Assembly: GCA_903912795.1 (NCBI GenBank)
Contig: CAIWIS010000570.1
Span: 1-9,760 of the forward strand
DNA: 9,760 nucleotides
Source of the DNA: an uncultured Bacteroidales bacterium
GTDB taxonomy: Bacteria; Bacteroidota; Bacteroidia; Bacteroidales; Paludibacteraceae
Reading direction: 5' to 3'
Program-made: the position numbers and the translations under genes
The notes under the pieces: model-generated
The model's database searches: none
What the model was told of the DNA's origin: nothing
Seen by the model: the letters and a program-made list of their open reading frames with translations, nothing else
In this document: positions 1 through 7,362 of the stretch, one piece after another
Layout: the number at the start of each line of letters is the position of its first letter
Position numbering within the stretch: the first letter of the stretch is position 1

Positions 1-2
1 AG

Positions 3-941
3 GTTTACAATTTGGTTATTCCACCTGGAATTCCAGTTTTTTTTCTGAAAAACGAAGTTTTATTCAATCTGTTTTTCCCTTTTAATGTGCTTATATACAA
101 GCTCACACTAAAATGGGCAATGCGTAAGCTAAAATTTAAAAATCCAATTGCCATTACTGCTTATAATCCCATCTTTGGATTGGCACTATTAAACAAAGTT
201 GGTGAAAAATCGCATATATATTATTGCTACGATGGTGTGGAATCGGTATTCTTTGGAAAACGAATTTTTGCTATCGAAAATAAATTCTCTGAATTAGTTA
301 AAGCCATTATCACAACTTCTGATTATCTGAATGCTGAAAAGCTAAAACTAAATCCTAAAAGTTTTGTGGTTAAAAACGGAGTCGATTTTCCTGTATTCAA
401 AATATTCTCCAAGTCAGAAGTATACAAACGCGAACGAAAAAAGGTAGGTTTTATTGGTAGTCTTGACCCACGTTTCGATATCGACACTGTGGAATATGCC
501 GTGAGTAAACTGCCCTATTTTGATTTTGAATTTACGGGCGATATGCGCAATCAGGTTTTAAAATCGCGTTTGCAAAAGTTTAGTAATGTACGGTTTTTCG
601 ACCCCATAAAACCCAACGATGTACCTGAGCTTTTGGCAACTTATGATGTCGGCATTATTCCATATATTGTAAATGATGTAAATAAAAATATTTACCCACT
701 CAAAATAAACGAATATTTAGCCGTAGGCGTACCCGTAGTAATGACTCCTTTTGCTAATTTGCCTGATTTTGAAGGTTTGGTGAGTGTCTCAACAGACAAG
801 GATGATTTTATAAAAAAAATTATTATTGAAACGTCAGACGATACACCAATTAGTATTAAAAAAAGAATTGAATTTGCTTCGGGAAATTCATGGGAAGCAC
901 GTGCCGAGAGTTTTGGAGATATTCTAGCAAAAATGAGATAA
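3..941 (+). CDS. GT-B glycosyltransferase, 5'-truncated by the window edge
   Basis: Probable sugar transferase of the GT4-like / TuaH-like kind, acting at the cytoplasmic face in surface polysaccharide assembly. The reading frame is open to the first bases of the window and the first possible start is only a TTG at 12, so the true start lies upstream; I estimate some 70-80 N-terminal residues are missing. Counting from that TTG, residues 1-120 look like the acceptor-side Rossmann domain. It is followed by ITTSDYLN and VKNGVDF (about 100-125), the usual hinge of these enzymes. The donor-side domain starts at KKVGFIGSLDPRFD (about 143-156) and contains YDVGIIPY (211-218) and YPLKINEYLAVGVPVV (228-243), the nucleotide-sugar binding region. 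The acceptor and donor sugars cannot be read from sequence. The phosphoribosyltransferase-HAD gene follows after 89 bases, in the same direction and without a visible terminator, so co-transcription is likely. Confidence 0.85.
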   Translation, partial: VYNLVIPPGIPVFFLKNEVLFNLFFPFNVLIYKLTLKWAMRKLKFKNPIAITAYNPIFGLALLNKVGEKSHIYYCYDGVESVFFGKRIFAIENKFSELVKAIITTSDYLNAEKLKLNPKSFVVKNGVDFPVFKIFSKSEVYKRERKKVGFIGSLDPRFDIDTVEYAVSKLPYFDFEFTGDMRNQVLKSRLQKFSNVRFFDPIKPNDVPELLATYDVGIIPYIVNDVNKNIYPLKINEYLAVGVPVVMTPFANLPDFEGLVSVSTDKDDFIKKIIIETSDDTPISIKKRIEFASGNSWEARAESFGDILAKMR

Positions 942-979
942 TGTGTTGATTTATTGATGTAATGATGTGATGATTATTT
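942..979 (+). repeat. AT-rich gatgt/atgtgat repeat after the glycosyltransferase stop
   Basis: Directly after the stop codon come overlapping words ATGTGTTGAT, TTGATGTAAT and ATGTGATGAT. Bases 954-975 match the minus-strand reading of 6148-6169 at 19 of 22 positions, and both copies sit at the 3' end of a coding region. It shows no convincing hairpin and is probably one copy of a dispersed intergenic repeat. Confidence 0.4.
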
Positions 980-1030
980 CACAAACAATATGAACTAATT
1001 AACTTTATAAACTACAAAATCTATAAAAAT

Positions 1031-1966
1031 ATGAATTTCAGAAACATAGCCGATTTAAATACGATCATTTTAAAACGATTAAGTATTCTTCCACGCGATT
1101 TTGATTTAATTGTAGGTGTACCTCGCAGTGGTATGCTGCCTGCAAATTTAATTGCATTGTATCTTAGTAAACCTTTTACCGATATTCATTCGTTCCGTAA
1201 CGGACATATTTATAAAGCGGGCGAACGGGGTCAATTTATTGATGTAAAAGAGTTTAAGAAAATATTAATTGTCGACGATAGTATCGCTTCGGGCTCAGCT
1301 ATGACAAAAGCCAAAGATTTAATCAAAGAAGTAGGTAGCGATTTTGATATTAGTTTTTGTGCTATTTATATAGTACCAGGTAAAGAAAACATGGTCGATT
1401 ATTATTTCGAATCTGTTTCGCTTCCACGGTATTTTCAATGGAATATATTCAATCACAGCACATTAGATAAAGCTTGCTTTGATATTGATGGTGTGCTTTG
1501 TGTAGATCCAACTGATGTACAAAACGATGATGGACCAAAATACACTGATTTTATTCTAAATGCTGCTCCACTATATATTCCAAAAAGCAAAATTGGAACG
1601 TTAGTAACATCGCGTCTCGAGAAATACCGCAAAGAAACCGAAATATGGTTACAACAACAAGGTGTAAAATACAATAAGTTAGTGATGCTTGATTTGCCAG
1701 ATATGCGTGCACGACAAAAAGCGAATAGTCATGGACAACATAAAGCAAATACCTATAAAACAGCTGAATACAATTTATTTTTTGAAAGCTCATTATATCA
1801 AGCACTCGAAATAAATAAGATTACTGGAAAACCTGTTTTTTGTACCGAAAACTTCGAGATGATTTTCGATTCGCAATCCTTAGCTTATAACATTAAAAGT
1901 GGTAAATTCTTTCCTGGATTACGAAAAATTGCATTGAAAATTCGTGATAAATATTTCAGAAAATGA
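1031..1966 (+). CDS. Phosphoribosyltransferase-HAD phosphatase fusion protein
   Basis: A 311-residue two-domain protein. Residues 1 to about 125 form a type I phosphoribosyltransferase. VGVPRSGMLPA (28-38) is the pyrophosphate loop, and ILIVDDSIASGSAM (78-91) is the PRPP-binding motif with its acidic pair D82-D83. Residues from about 147 form a HAD-type hydrolase: FDIDGVL (150-156) holds the nucleophile D151 and acid D153, LVTSR (191-195) fits motif II, and lysines near 238-243 could serve motif III. Motif IV is atypical: FFESS (250-254) with a single Glu instead of a DD pair. The C-terminal 25 residues are basic. An enzyme that moves phosphoribosyl from PRPP and then removes the 5'-phosphate would leave a ribofuranosyl unit, which would suit the upstream glycosyltransferase; this role is inference. 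A nucleotide-salvage role is less likely given the fused phosphatase and the context. The start is the first in-frame ATG, without a Shine-Dalgarno sequence. Confidence 0.8.
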   Translation: MNFRNIADLNTIILKRLSILPRDFDLIVGVPRSGMLPANLIALYLSKPFTDIHSFRNGHIYKAGERGQFIDVKEFKKILIVDDSIASGSAMTKAKDLIKEVGSDFDISFCAIYIVPGKENMVDYYFESVSLPRYFQWNIFNHSTLDKACFDIDGVLCVDPTDVQNDDGPKYTDFILNAAPLYIPKSKIGTLVTSRLEKYRKETEIWLQQQGVKYNKLVMLDLPDMRARQKANSHGQHKANTYKTAEYNLFFESSLYQALEINKITGKPVFCTENFEMIFDSQSLAYNIKSGKFFPGLRKIALKIRDKYFRK

Positions 1967-2021
1967 GTGAGAATTATAACTTGTATAAGTGAAGTTTTCA
2001 CTCCTGTATTCTGGAAAAAAT

Positions 2022-2055
2022 AATGGCAGTAAAATTTTATTTTACTGCCATTTTT
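2022..2055. terminator. Bidirectional terminator between convergent genes
   Basis: Perfect 14-bp inverted repeat: AATGGCAGTAAAAT at 2022-2035, loop TTT, and ATTTTACTGCCATT at 2039-2052. A T run follows on the + strand and an A run (2015-2020) precedes it, so it can stop both the + strand fusion gene and the - strand DUF349 gene, which converge here. Confidence 0.85.
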
Positions 2056-2080
2056 AGTTCCTCTCTACTAATAATTGCGA

Positions 2081-3934
2081 TTAAATACTTTGATCAATCA
2101 ATTTAATTTTTTCTTCAATTAACTTACTTTCGTCTTTCAAAGCTTCAATTTTCCGCTCCATTTCTTTAATTAAACCACCGCCTTTTTTCGAAGCTGAGCT
2201 AAAGAATCCAATATTATTTTCGTAGGTTGCAATTTCCGATTTTAAATGTTCGTAAGCGCGTACCATTTTCTGACGTTCGCCATAAAGCTTATTTTCGCCT
2301 TTAGTCGACATATCTTTCAAATTATTTTTGAAAGTATCCAGTCTACGTGTCGAAGCATCAACATTCAGTACTTCAAATTGCTTGTCAACAGCAGCACGGT
2401 ATTCTTTGTACAGTTTATCCTTTTCCTTGAATGGTACATGTCCAATTGTACCCCATTCGGCCATTAAAGCACGTAAGCTAGCCAACGCGTCAGTTGAATT
2501 AGTTGTCACGTTTAAGTCTACAATCTTCTGAATTAGCTCTTTCTTTTTCAACAAATTATCCCCTTCAACATTTTTCAGACTCGAAGAGTTTTTATTTTTT
2601 TGTTCAAAGAAATAATCACAAGCAGCAATAAAACGTTTCCATAAATCATCGGAGAGTTTTTTCGAAATAGGTCCTACCGTTTTCCATTCTTTTTGCAATT
2701 GAATAAGTTTATCGGTAGTTTCTTTCCATTCAGTACTATCTTTCAAAGCTTCGGCTTGTTCGCACAAAGATTTCTTTTTGTCCAAATTTTGATTCAAAAC
2801 ACCTTTCGATGCTTTGTAAAATTCGTTTTTGGCCATAAAAAATGCATCGCATGCCGAACGATAACGTTCGAATAACTGCTGATTAACTTTGCGTGGAGCA
2901 AAACCCATTGTACGCCATTCCTCTTGCCAATTCAAAACTGTTTGTGTAGCTTCGTCCCATGCCTTGTAAGTAGCAAGCGTTTTATAATCAAAGGCTTCAA
3001 TTTTTTCACACAATTCGGTTTTAGCTTGCTGATTATTATCTTCTAACTCGCGAATTGAATCGAAATGCGACTGGTGTTTTTTATTAATCAAACTGGACGC
3101 TTCTTTAAATCGATTCCATATAATCTCACGATTTTCGCGCGAAACTGGACCTAATTCATGCCACTCAGCATGAAATTTTTGCAATTGTTGAAATGCTGAA
3201 ATAACGTCATTCACTTCGGCAAGACGTTCGGCAGCTTCGCAAATAAGTACTTTTGCCTCCAAATTCTTTTTAAAATCGTATTCGCGAAATTCGTTGTTGA
3301 TTTTAATTAAATCCCAGAATTTTTCCTGATAGGTATTGTATTGTTTCCACAAGGTAGTGGCTACTGTAATTGGCACATTACCAATAGTTTTCCACTTTTG
3401 CTGTAAACTTTTAAAGTCACCTATATGGCCTGAAACATCATCATTACTCTCAACCAAATTTTTCATTTGTTCAAGTATATGTTGCTTTTGAATCAGGTTT
3501 TGTTCTTTTTCTTGCTCCATTTTTGCAAAAATGGCTGCTTTTTTTGTTTTATATTCGTTTAAAAGTGCTTTAAGTTCATTTTCCGATTCATCTTTAACAT
3601 GAACATATTCAGCCTCTTCGCCTCCATTATCAACAAATAACTTTTTTTGTTCATCGAACTCACTCTTTTGTTTTTTGTAAAAATGCTGTTTAATAGTTTC
3701 AACTTCATCTTTTACATTTTCCACTTCGGCAGTTACCAAACCTTTGAGTATTTCAATAAGTTCTGTCTTACTCAATTGCGAATAATCAGTCTTATTATTA
3801 ACTTCTTCTGTTGCTTCGGGTTCAACAGATTGCACCTCTTCGGTAACTTCGGTGTTTAAATTTGCATCAATAGCTTCCGTAACAGGCACTTCAGCTAAGT
3901 TTTCAATTTCCTTGTTTAATTCAAGTGAGCTCAT
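2081..3934 (-). CDS. DUF349 repeat protein (five repeats)
   Basis: A 617-residue, highly charged and mostly helical protein without signal peptide or membrane segment, so expected in the cytoplasm. After an acidic, low-complexity N-terminus (1-50) and a coiled-coil-like stretch (about 60-160), it carries five DUF349 units. They are marked by the repeated W-x-x-x-G signature at W181-G185, W258-G262, W340-G344, W417-G421 and W494-G498, spaced 77, 82, 77 and 77 residues. Each is followed by a helix containing W/Y-x-R/Q-Y/F, as in LWKRFIAACDYFF (431-443). A further coiled coil ends the protein (about 560-617). Proteins of this layout are widespread in Bacteroidota, but I know no established biochemical function, and a structural or nucleic-acid-associated role is only a guess. 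The ATG at 3934 begins MSSLELNKEIENL; no Shine-Dalgarno sequence is seen. Confidence 0.9.
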   Translation of the reverse strand: MSSLELNKEIENLAEVPVTEAIDANLNTEVTEEVQSVEPEATEEVNNKTDYSQLSKTELIEILKGLVTAEVENVKDEVETIKQHFYKKQKSEFDEQKKLFVDNGGEEAEYVHVKDESENELKALLNEYKTKKAAIFAKMEQEKEQNLIQKQHILEQMKNLVESNDDVSGHIGDFKSLQQKWKTIGNVPITVATTLWKQYNTYQEKFWDLIKINNEFREYDFKKNLEAKVLICEAAERLAEVNDVISAFQQLQKFHAEWHELGPVSRENREIIWNRFKEASSLINKKHQSHFDSIRELEDNNQQAKTELCEKIEAFDYKTLATYKAWDEATQTVLNWQEEWRTMGFAPRKVNQQLFERYRSACDAFFMAKNEFYKASKGVLNQNLDKKKSLCEQAEALKDSTEWKETTDKLIQLQKEWKTVGPISKKLSDDLWKRFIAACDYFFEQKNKNSSSLKNVEGDNLLKKKELIQKIVDLNVTTNSTDALASLRALMAEWGTIGHVPFKEKDKLYKEYRAAVDKQFEVLNVDASTRRLDTFKNNLKDMSTKGENKLYGERQKMVRAYEHLKSEIATYENNIGFFSSASKKGGGLIKEMERKIEALKDESKLIEEKIKLIDQSI

Positions 3935-4038
3935 TTTCAGTTATTTAAATTATAATATAAAAAGTTTTAATCTTTAGTTTTCTGTTATTACAAAATTGAT
4001 TTAGACAATAAAAGCACCGTTTTAATGGATGCATCGTA

Positions 4039-4046
4039 CAAAAATA
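4039..4046 (-). promoter_or_regulatory. Possible -7 box upstream of the DUF349 gene
   Basis: On the minus strand this reads TATTTTTG, matching the Bacteroidota -7 consensus TAnnTTTG, about 105 bases before the DUF349 start. No TTG is present at the expected -33 spacing, so support is weak. No terminator lies between the SDR gene and here, so read-through from the SDR gene is an alternative. Confidence 0.25.
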
Positions 4047-4102
4047 AGCTATTTTTTTTAATAATTTATTTTTTTTAGCCAAAAAGGCAGTATTTTTAAA
4101 TT

Positions 4103-4864
4103 TTAATCTAAAATTCGATGCACCAAATAGGCATTTGCTTGCTGTTTTGGATTTATTTGTATATCGTTAATACTCACATGGTCAGGGCGAGTAACGATAA
4201 ATTCGAGCGTATCGGCAATATCCTCTGCATCGAGTGGGATAATACCTGTATATACATCCTTTGCTTTTTTTTCATCGCCATGATAACGAACAATTGAAAA
4301 CTCTGTCTCTACCATTCCGGGCGAAATGGAACTTACTTTAATTCCAAATTTAACTAAGTCGAGTCGTAAACCTTTGGTTATAGCATTTACAGCATGTTTT
4401 GAGGCACAATACACACTGCCATTAGGATATACATCGATACCAGCTATTGACGAAATATTAATGATGTGACCGCATTTTCGGTTAATCATTTGTGGTACAA
4501 TAAGTTTAGTGATATACAGCAATCCCTTAACATTTGTATCAATCATACGCTCATAATCATCCAAATCGCTTTCGTTGAAAGGCGAAGCACCAGCAGCCAA
4601 ACCAGCATTATTCACAAGTAAATCAATATTCTGAAATTCAGCAGGCAACAATGCAATTGACGCTTTACAAGCCTCATTATCGCGCACATCAAAACAAAGT
4701 GTATGAACTTTCACATCAAACTGGCTCCGAATATCGCTTGCAATTTGTTCAAGTCGCTCTTCCCTTCGGCCTGTAACTACAATATTATAATTCAATTTGG
4801 CCAATCGGTACGCAAATGCTTTTCCAAAACCGGATGTTATACCTGTTATAAATGCAGTTTTCAT
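4103..4864 (-). CDS. Classical SDR oxidoreductase (YdfG-like)
   Basis: A 253-residue NAD(P)-dependent short-chain dehydrogenase, the normal length for the classical family. The cofactor-binding TGITSGFG is at 7-14. TGRREERL follows the second strand, and R33-R34 there are suited to the 2'-phosphate of NADPH. NNAG is at 85-88 and the structural N111 is in DTNVKG. The catalytic set is S139 (INISSIAG), Y152 and K156 (YCASK), and SPGMVETEF (181-189) follows. Overall wording, including the MVETEFSIVRYHGDEKKA region, resembles E. coli YdfG, which oxidises 3-hydroxy acids such as serine and L-allo-threonine with NADP; the actual substrate here is inferred from likeness only. It is not part of the aromatic operon: a strong terminator lies between them. 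The start is the first ATG after that terminator. Confidence 0.88.
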   Translation of the reverse strand: MKTAFITGITSGFGKAFAYRLAKLNYNIVVTGRREERLEQIASDIRSQFDVKVHTLCFDVRDNEACKASIALLPAEFQNIDLLVNNAGLAAGASPFNESDLDDYERMIDTNVKGLLYITKLIVPQMINRKCGHIINISSIAGIDVYPNGSVYCASKHAVNAITKGLRLDLVKFGIKVSSISPGMVETEFSIVRYHGDEKKAKDVYTGIIPLDAEDIADTLEFIVTRPDHVSINDIQINPKQQANAYLVHRILD

Positions 4865-4881
4865 TTTTATTTTTTAATTTG

Positions 4882-4905
4882 TTGCAAATATAGTGATATT
4901 TGCAA
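4882..4905. promoter_or_regulatory. Inverted repeat overlapping the SDR promoter (possible operator)
   Basis: TTGCAAATAT (4882-4891), spacer AGTG, ATATTTGCAA (4896-4905): a perfect 10-bp palindrome with a 4-base gap. On the minus strand TATATTTG at 4885-4892 matches the -7 box TAnnTTTG, 20 bases before the SDR start codon. The T-rich sequence farther upstream offers no TTG at the usual 19-base spacing. The palindrome covers the promoter core, so it could be a site for a dimeric regulator. Promoter assignment is moderate and the operator role is inference. Confidence 0.4.
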
Positions 4906-4954
4906 ACAAAAAAAAGTGCAAAGTATAAAGCTATGTTTATACCCTGCACTTTTT
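4905..4954. terminator. Two-way terminator after the aromatic operon
   Basis: AAAAAGTGCA (4911-4920) pairs with TGCACTTTTT (4945-4954). After a 2x2 internal loop (AA/CC), GTATAAA (4923-4929) pairs with TTTATAC (4936-4942) around a 6-base loop. On the minus strand a T-rich run follows the stem (A run 4906-4915 on +, broken by C at 4907), ending the operon after the DAHP synthase/chorismate mutase gene. Confidence 0.85.
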
Positions 4955-5000
4955 CTTATGCCTTTCAGTTTTCCTTCGTCTGTTGTCAGTCGACTTAAAC

Positions 5001-6068
5001 TTAATCCTGCTTCATTATTTCTTGTTGATTGCGAACCGATTCTTCGTGAATAGCCACTAAAACGGTTTTCATAAATTCGGTATCCATTCCCATTTGAAGA
5101 GCCTGAGCTACACGATTTTGGATAATTTCGTCGTAGCGTTGCGATTGCAAAATGGGCATATTGTGTTCCTTTTTGTACTGTCCAATTTCGCGTGAAACAC
5201 GCATGCGGCGTGCTAATAACTCAAGTAAGCTATTGTCGAGCTCATCAATCTGACGACGAAGACTCGCTAAACTTTCGGTGCTTTGAGTAGTATCACGAAT
5301 AACTAACGTATTGAGAATAAAGTCCAACACTTCGGGCGTTACCTGCTGCGAAGCATCACTCCAAGCCTTTTCGGGATTGCAATGTGACTCAACAATTAGT
5401 CCATCGAAATTTAAGTCCATGGCCTGCTGACAAAGCGATGCAATCAACTCACGTTTGCCACCAATATGACTTGGGTCGCAAATAATTGGCAGCGTTGGAA
5501 GCTGACGGTGAAGTTCAATTGGAATGTGCCACTGTGGAAGATTACGATATATTTTTTTGTCGAACGAGCTAAAACCGCGATGAATAACGCCAATACGACG
5601 AATTCCAGCATTGTAAATGCGTTCAACGGCTCCAATCCACAAATCCAAATCAGGGTTTACCGGATTTTTAATTAGAACTGGGATATCCATACCTTCGAGT
5701 GCATCGGCCACTTCTTGTACTGCAAACGGATTAGCCGTAGTGCGAGCACCTATCCAAAGCATATCCACATCGTACGATAAAGCTTCACGAACATGAGCTG
5801 CAGTGGCCACTTCAACGGCTGTATACATTCCTAGTTCGGTTTTCACACGTTTCAACCAAGGTAAGGCCATTACACCATTGCCTTCGAAACCACCTGGTTT
5901 CGTACGTGGTTTCCAAACTCCAGCACGAAATATTTTTATTCCTCTTGCCGCAAGTTTACGTGCGGTATCCATTACTTGTTCTTCCGTTTCGGCACTACAT
6001 GGTCCTGCAATTATTAGCGGGCGTTTAGCATCTACTCCTGGTAATAAAATTGATTCAAATTCCATCAT
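5001..6068 (-). CDS. Bifunctional DAHP synthase / chorismate mutase type II
   Basis: Two shikimate-pathway enzymes in one 355-residue cytoplasmic chain. Residues 1 to about 255 are a class I-beta type DAHP synthase, joining phosphoenolpyruvate and erythrose 4-phosphate. Visible are AGPCSAE (21-27, metal ligand C24), KPRT (53-56), GART (107-110), KNP (134-136), DPSHIGG (198-204, ligand H201) and VESH (226-229, ligand E227). Residues about 265-355 are an AroQ chorismate mutase, turning chorismate into prephenate: R271, R288, K299 and R311 fall at the places of E. coli R11, R28, K39 and R51. This fusion is typical of Bacteroidota; in the studied Prevotella enzyme, prephenate bound to the mutase part inhibits the synthase. 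The start may be the first ATG or the adjacent second ATG (6065); the second would give MEFES, nearer to family members. It is the last gene of the operon, 97 bases after the aminotransferase stop. Confidence 0.95.
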   Translation of the reverse strand: MMEFESILLPGVDAKRPLIIAGPCSAETEEQVMDTARKLAARGIKIFRAGVWKPRTKPGGFEGNGVMALPWLKRVKTELGMYTAVEVATAAHVREALSYDVDMLWIGARTTANPFAVQEVADALEGMDIPVLIKNPVNPDLDLWIGAVERIYNAGIRRIGVIHRGFSSFDKKIYRNLPQWHIPIELHRQLPTLPIICDPSHIGGKRELIASLCQQAMDLNFDGLIVESHCNPEKAWSDASQQVTPEVLDFILNTLVIRDTTQSTESLASLRRQIDELDNSLLELLARRMRVSREIGQYKKEHNMPILQSQRYDEIIQNRVAQALQMGMDTEFMKTVLVAIHEESVRNQQEIMKQD

Positions 6069-6075
6069 TATATTT

Positions 6076-6171
6076 ATTTACTATTTATTCATTTACCATT
6101 TACTATTTATTGGCACATCAACATATCATCTCATCATCACATTATCACATTATCACATTATTACATCAACA
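6076..6171. repeat. Cluster of short direct repeats in an operon spacer
   Basis: The spacer between the aminotransferase and the DAHP synthase gene is built almost wholly of repeats. ATTTACTATTTATT occurs at 6076-6089 and 6098-6111. CACATTAT occurs three times in tandem at 6138-6161. ACATCAACA occurs at 6115-6123 and 6163-6171. The last part includes the aminotransferase stop codon (6166-6168). The 6148-6169 segment resembles, in inverted orientation, the repeat after the glycosyltransferase gene. No stable hairpin is evident. Confidence 0.6.
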
Positions 6172-7341
6172 CATCTCTTTAATACGCTCGAGTGCTTGCT
6201 GTAACATGTTTTCGTTAGCGCAAAGCGAAATGCGTATATATCGGGTACCTTTGTCGCCAAAAATAAAACCGGGTGTAATAAACACTTTGGCTTGGTACAA
6301 AATTTTGTCGGCTAGCTCAGCACTATCAGTATATTTTTCAGGAATTTTTCCCCAAAGAAACATACCTACTTGCTTTGGGTCGAAGGTGCATCCTAATTGA
6401 GTCATAATAGCCTCTGCTTTATTTCTCCGACTACGATACAAATTGATATTCATCTCGTTGTGCCATTCGTCCGAGTTATTAAGTGCCGCAACAGCAGCCA
6501 CTTGCATGGGTTTAAACTGACCGCTATCAATATTGCTTTTCACTTTCAGTATCCACTGTACAAATTGCGCATTGGAAGCTAACATACCCATACGCCAGCC
6601 AGGCATATTGTGCGATTTACTCATCGAATTTAATTCAATACAAATATCCTTAGCGCCCTCAACCTGCAAAATACTCAGATGTTTATTGTTGAGAATAAAG
6701 CTATACGGATTATCGTTGCAAATGACAATGTTGTATTTTTTTCCGAAAGCAACTAGTTTTTCGAACAATTCCACTGTTGCCGATGCTCCTGTAGGCATAT
6801 TTGGATAATTAACCCACATGAGTTTAACATTGCTCAGGTCGTTTTGTTCAAGTGCTTCGAAATTTGGTTCCCAGTTATTGTTTTCGTCTAAATCATAGCT
6901 TATTACATTGGCTTGCACCAAATTACTAACCGACGAATAAGTAGGATAGCCCGGATTTGGCACTAAAACGCCATCACCATGGTTTATAAAAGCCATGGAA
7001 ATATGCAAAATACCTTCTTTGGAACCAATAAGTGGTTGAATTTCGGAAGCTGGATTCAAATCCACCGAAAACCATTTTTTATAAAAATCGGCAAATGCAT
7101 TTCGCAATTCAGGGATACCAATGTATGGCTGGTAACCATGTGCAGTAGGCTCAGCAGCCGATTTGGATAGCGCATCAATTGTTTGCTGCGAAGGTGGTAA
7201 GTCAGGACTACCAATGCCTAAACTAATCACATTTAGTCCACGCGCATTCATTTCGGCCACTTCTTTCAGTTTGGTTGAGAAATAATATTCTGATACTGAA
7301 TTTAAACGTTCGGCAGGAACAATATTTAATTGATAATTCAT
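6166..7341 (-). CDS. PLP-dependent class I/II aminotransferase of the aromatic operon
   Basis: A 391-residue fold-type I aminotransferase. The substrate-side N-terminus has SLGIGSPDLPP (40-50). YPNMPTG (179-185) corresponds to the usual NPxNPTG, and CNDNPYS (208-214) contains the pyridine-nitrogen Asp and a Tyr. SMSKSHNMPGWRMG (239-252) carries the Schiff-base lysine K242. YIRISLC (368-374) carries R370, the expected carboxylate anchor. It lies 21 bases downstream of pheA in the same transcript, so it most likely makes phenylalanine (and tyrosine) from the 2-oxo acids, or transaminates prephenate itself to arogenate. Sequence alone does not separate these. By motif it also resembles LL-diaminopimelate and alanine/aspartate aminotransferases, so substrate assignment rests on context. 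The stop codon is embedded in an intergenic repeat. Confidence 0.88.
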   Translation of the reverse strand: MNYQLNIVPAERLNSVSEYYFSTKLKEVAEMNARGLNVISLGIGSPDLPPSQQTIDALSKSAAEPTAHGYQPYIGIPELRNAFADFYKKWFSVDLNPASEIQPLIGSKEGILHISMAFINHGDGVLVPNPGYPTYSSVSNLVQANVISYDLDENNNWEPNFEALEQNDLSNVKLMWVNYPNMPTGASATVELFEKLVAFGKKYNIVICNDNPYSFILNNKHLSILQVEGAKDICIELNSMSKSHNMPGWRMGMLASNAQFVQWILKVKSNIDSGQFKPMQVAAVAALNNSDEWHNEMNINLYRSRRNKAEAIMTQLGCTFDPKQVGMFLWGKIPEKYTDSAELADKILYQAKVFITPGFIFGDKGTRYIRISLCANENMLQQALERIKEMC

Positions 7342-7362
7342 AATTGTTAAATGATAATTCTG

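Noticed and set aside
12..941. TTG at 12 as the real start of the glycosyltransferase
   Set aside because: The frame stays open upstream to the window edge, and the protein would lack part of the usual N-terminal Rossmann domain.
4103..4864. SDR as FabG of fatty-acid synthesis or as a tyrosine-pathway dehydrogenase
   Set aside because: Its motifs are of the YdfG type, it has no prephenate-dehydrogenase features, and a terminator separates it from the aromatic operon.
4703..5053. 116-codon + strand ORF crossing the SDR start, the terminator and the end of the DAHP synthase gene
   Set aside because: It runs antisense to two well-supported genes and through a strong hairpin terminator; its translation is Cys/Phe/Ser-rich without any family resemblance.
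6138..6161. Possible CRISPR-like array
   Set aside because: The units are tandem 8-mers without spacers, too short for CRISPR repeats, and no cas gene is present.
5803..6400. Overlapping + strand ORFs of 133 and 116 codons
   Set aside because: They are antisense to conserved enzyme genes and pass through the AT-rich repeat spacer, whose translation is low-complexity His/Ile/Thr/Ser/Tyr.
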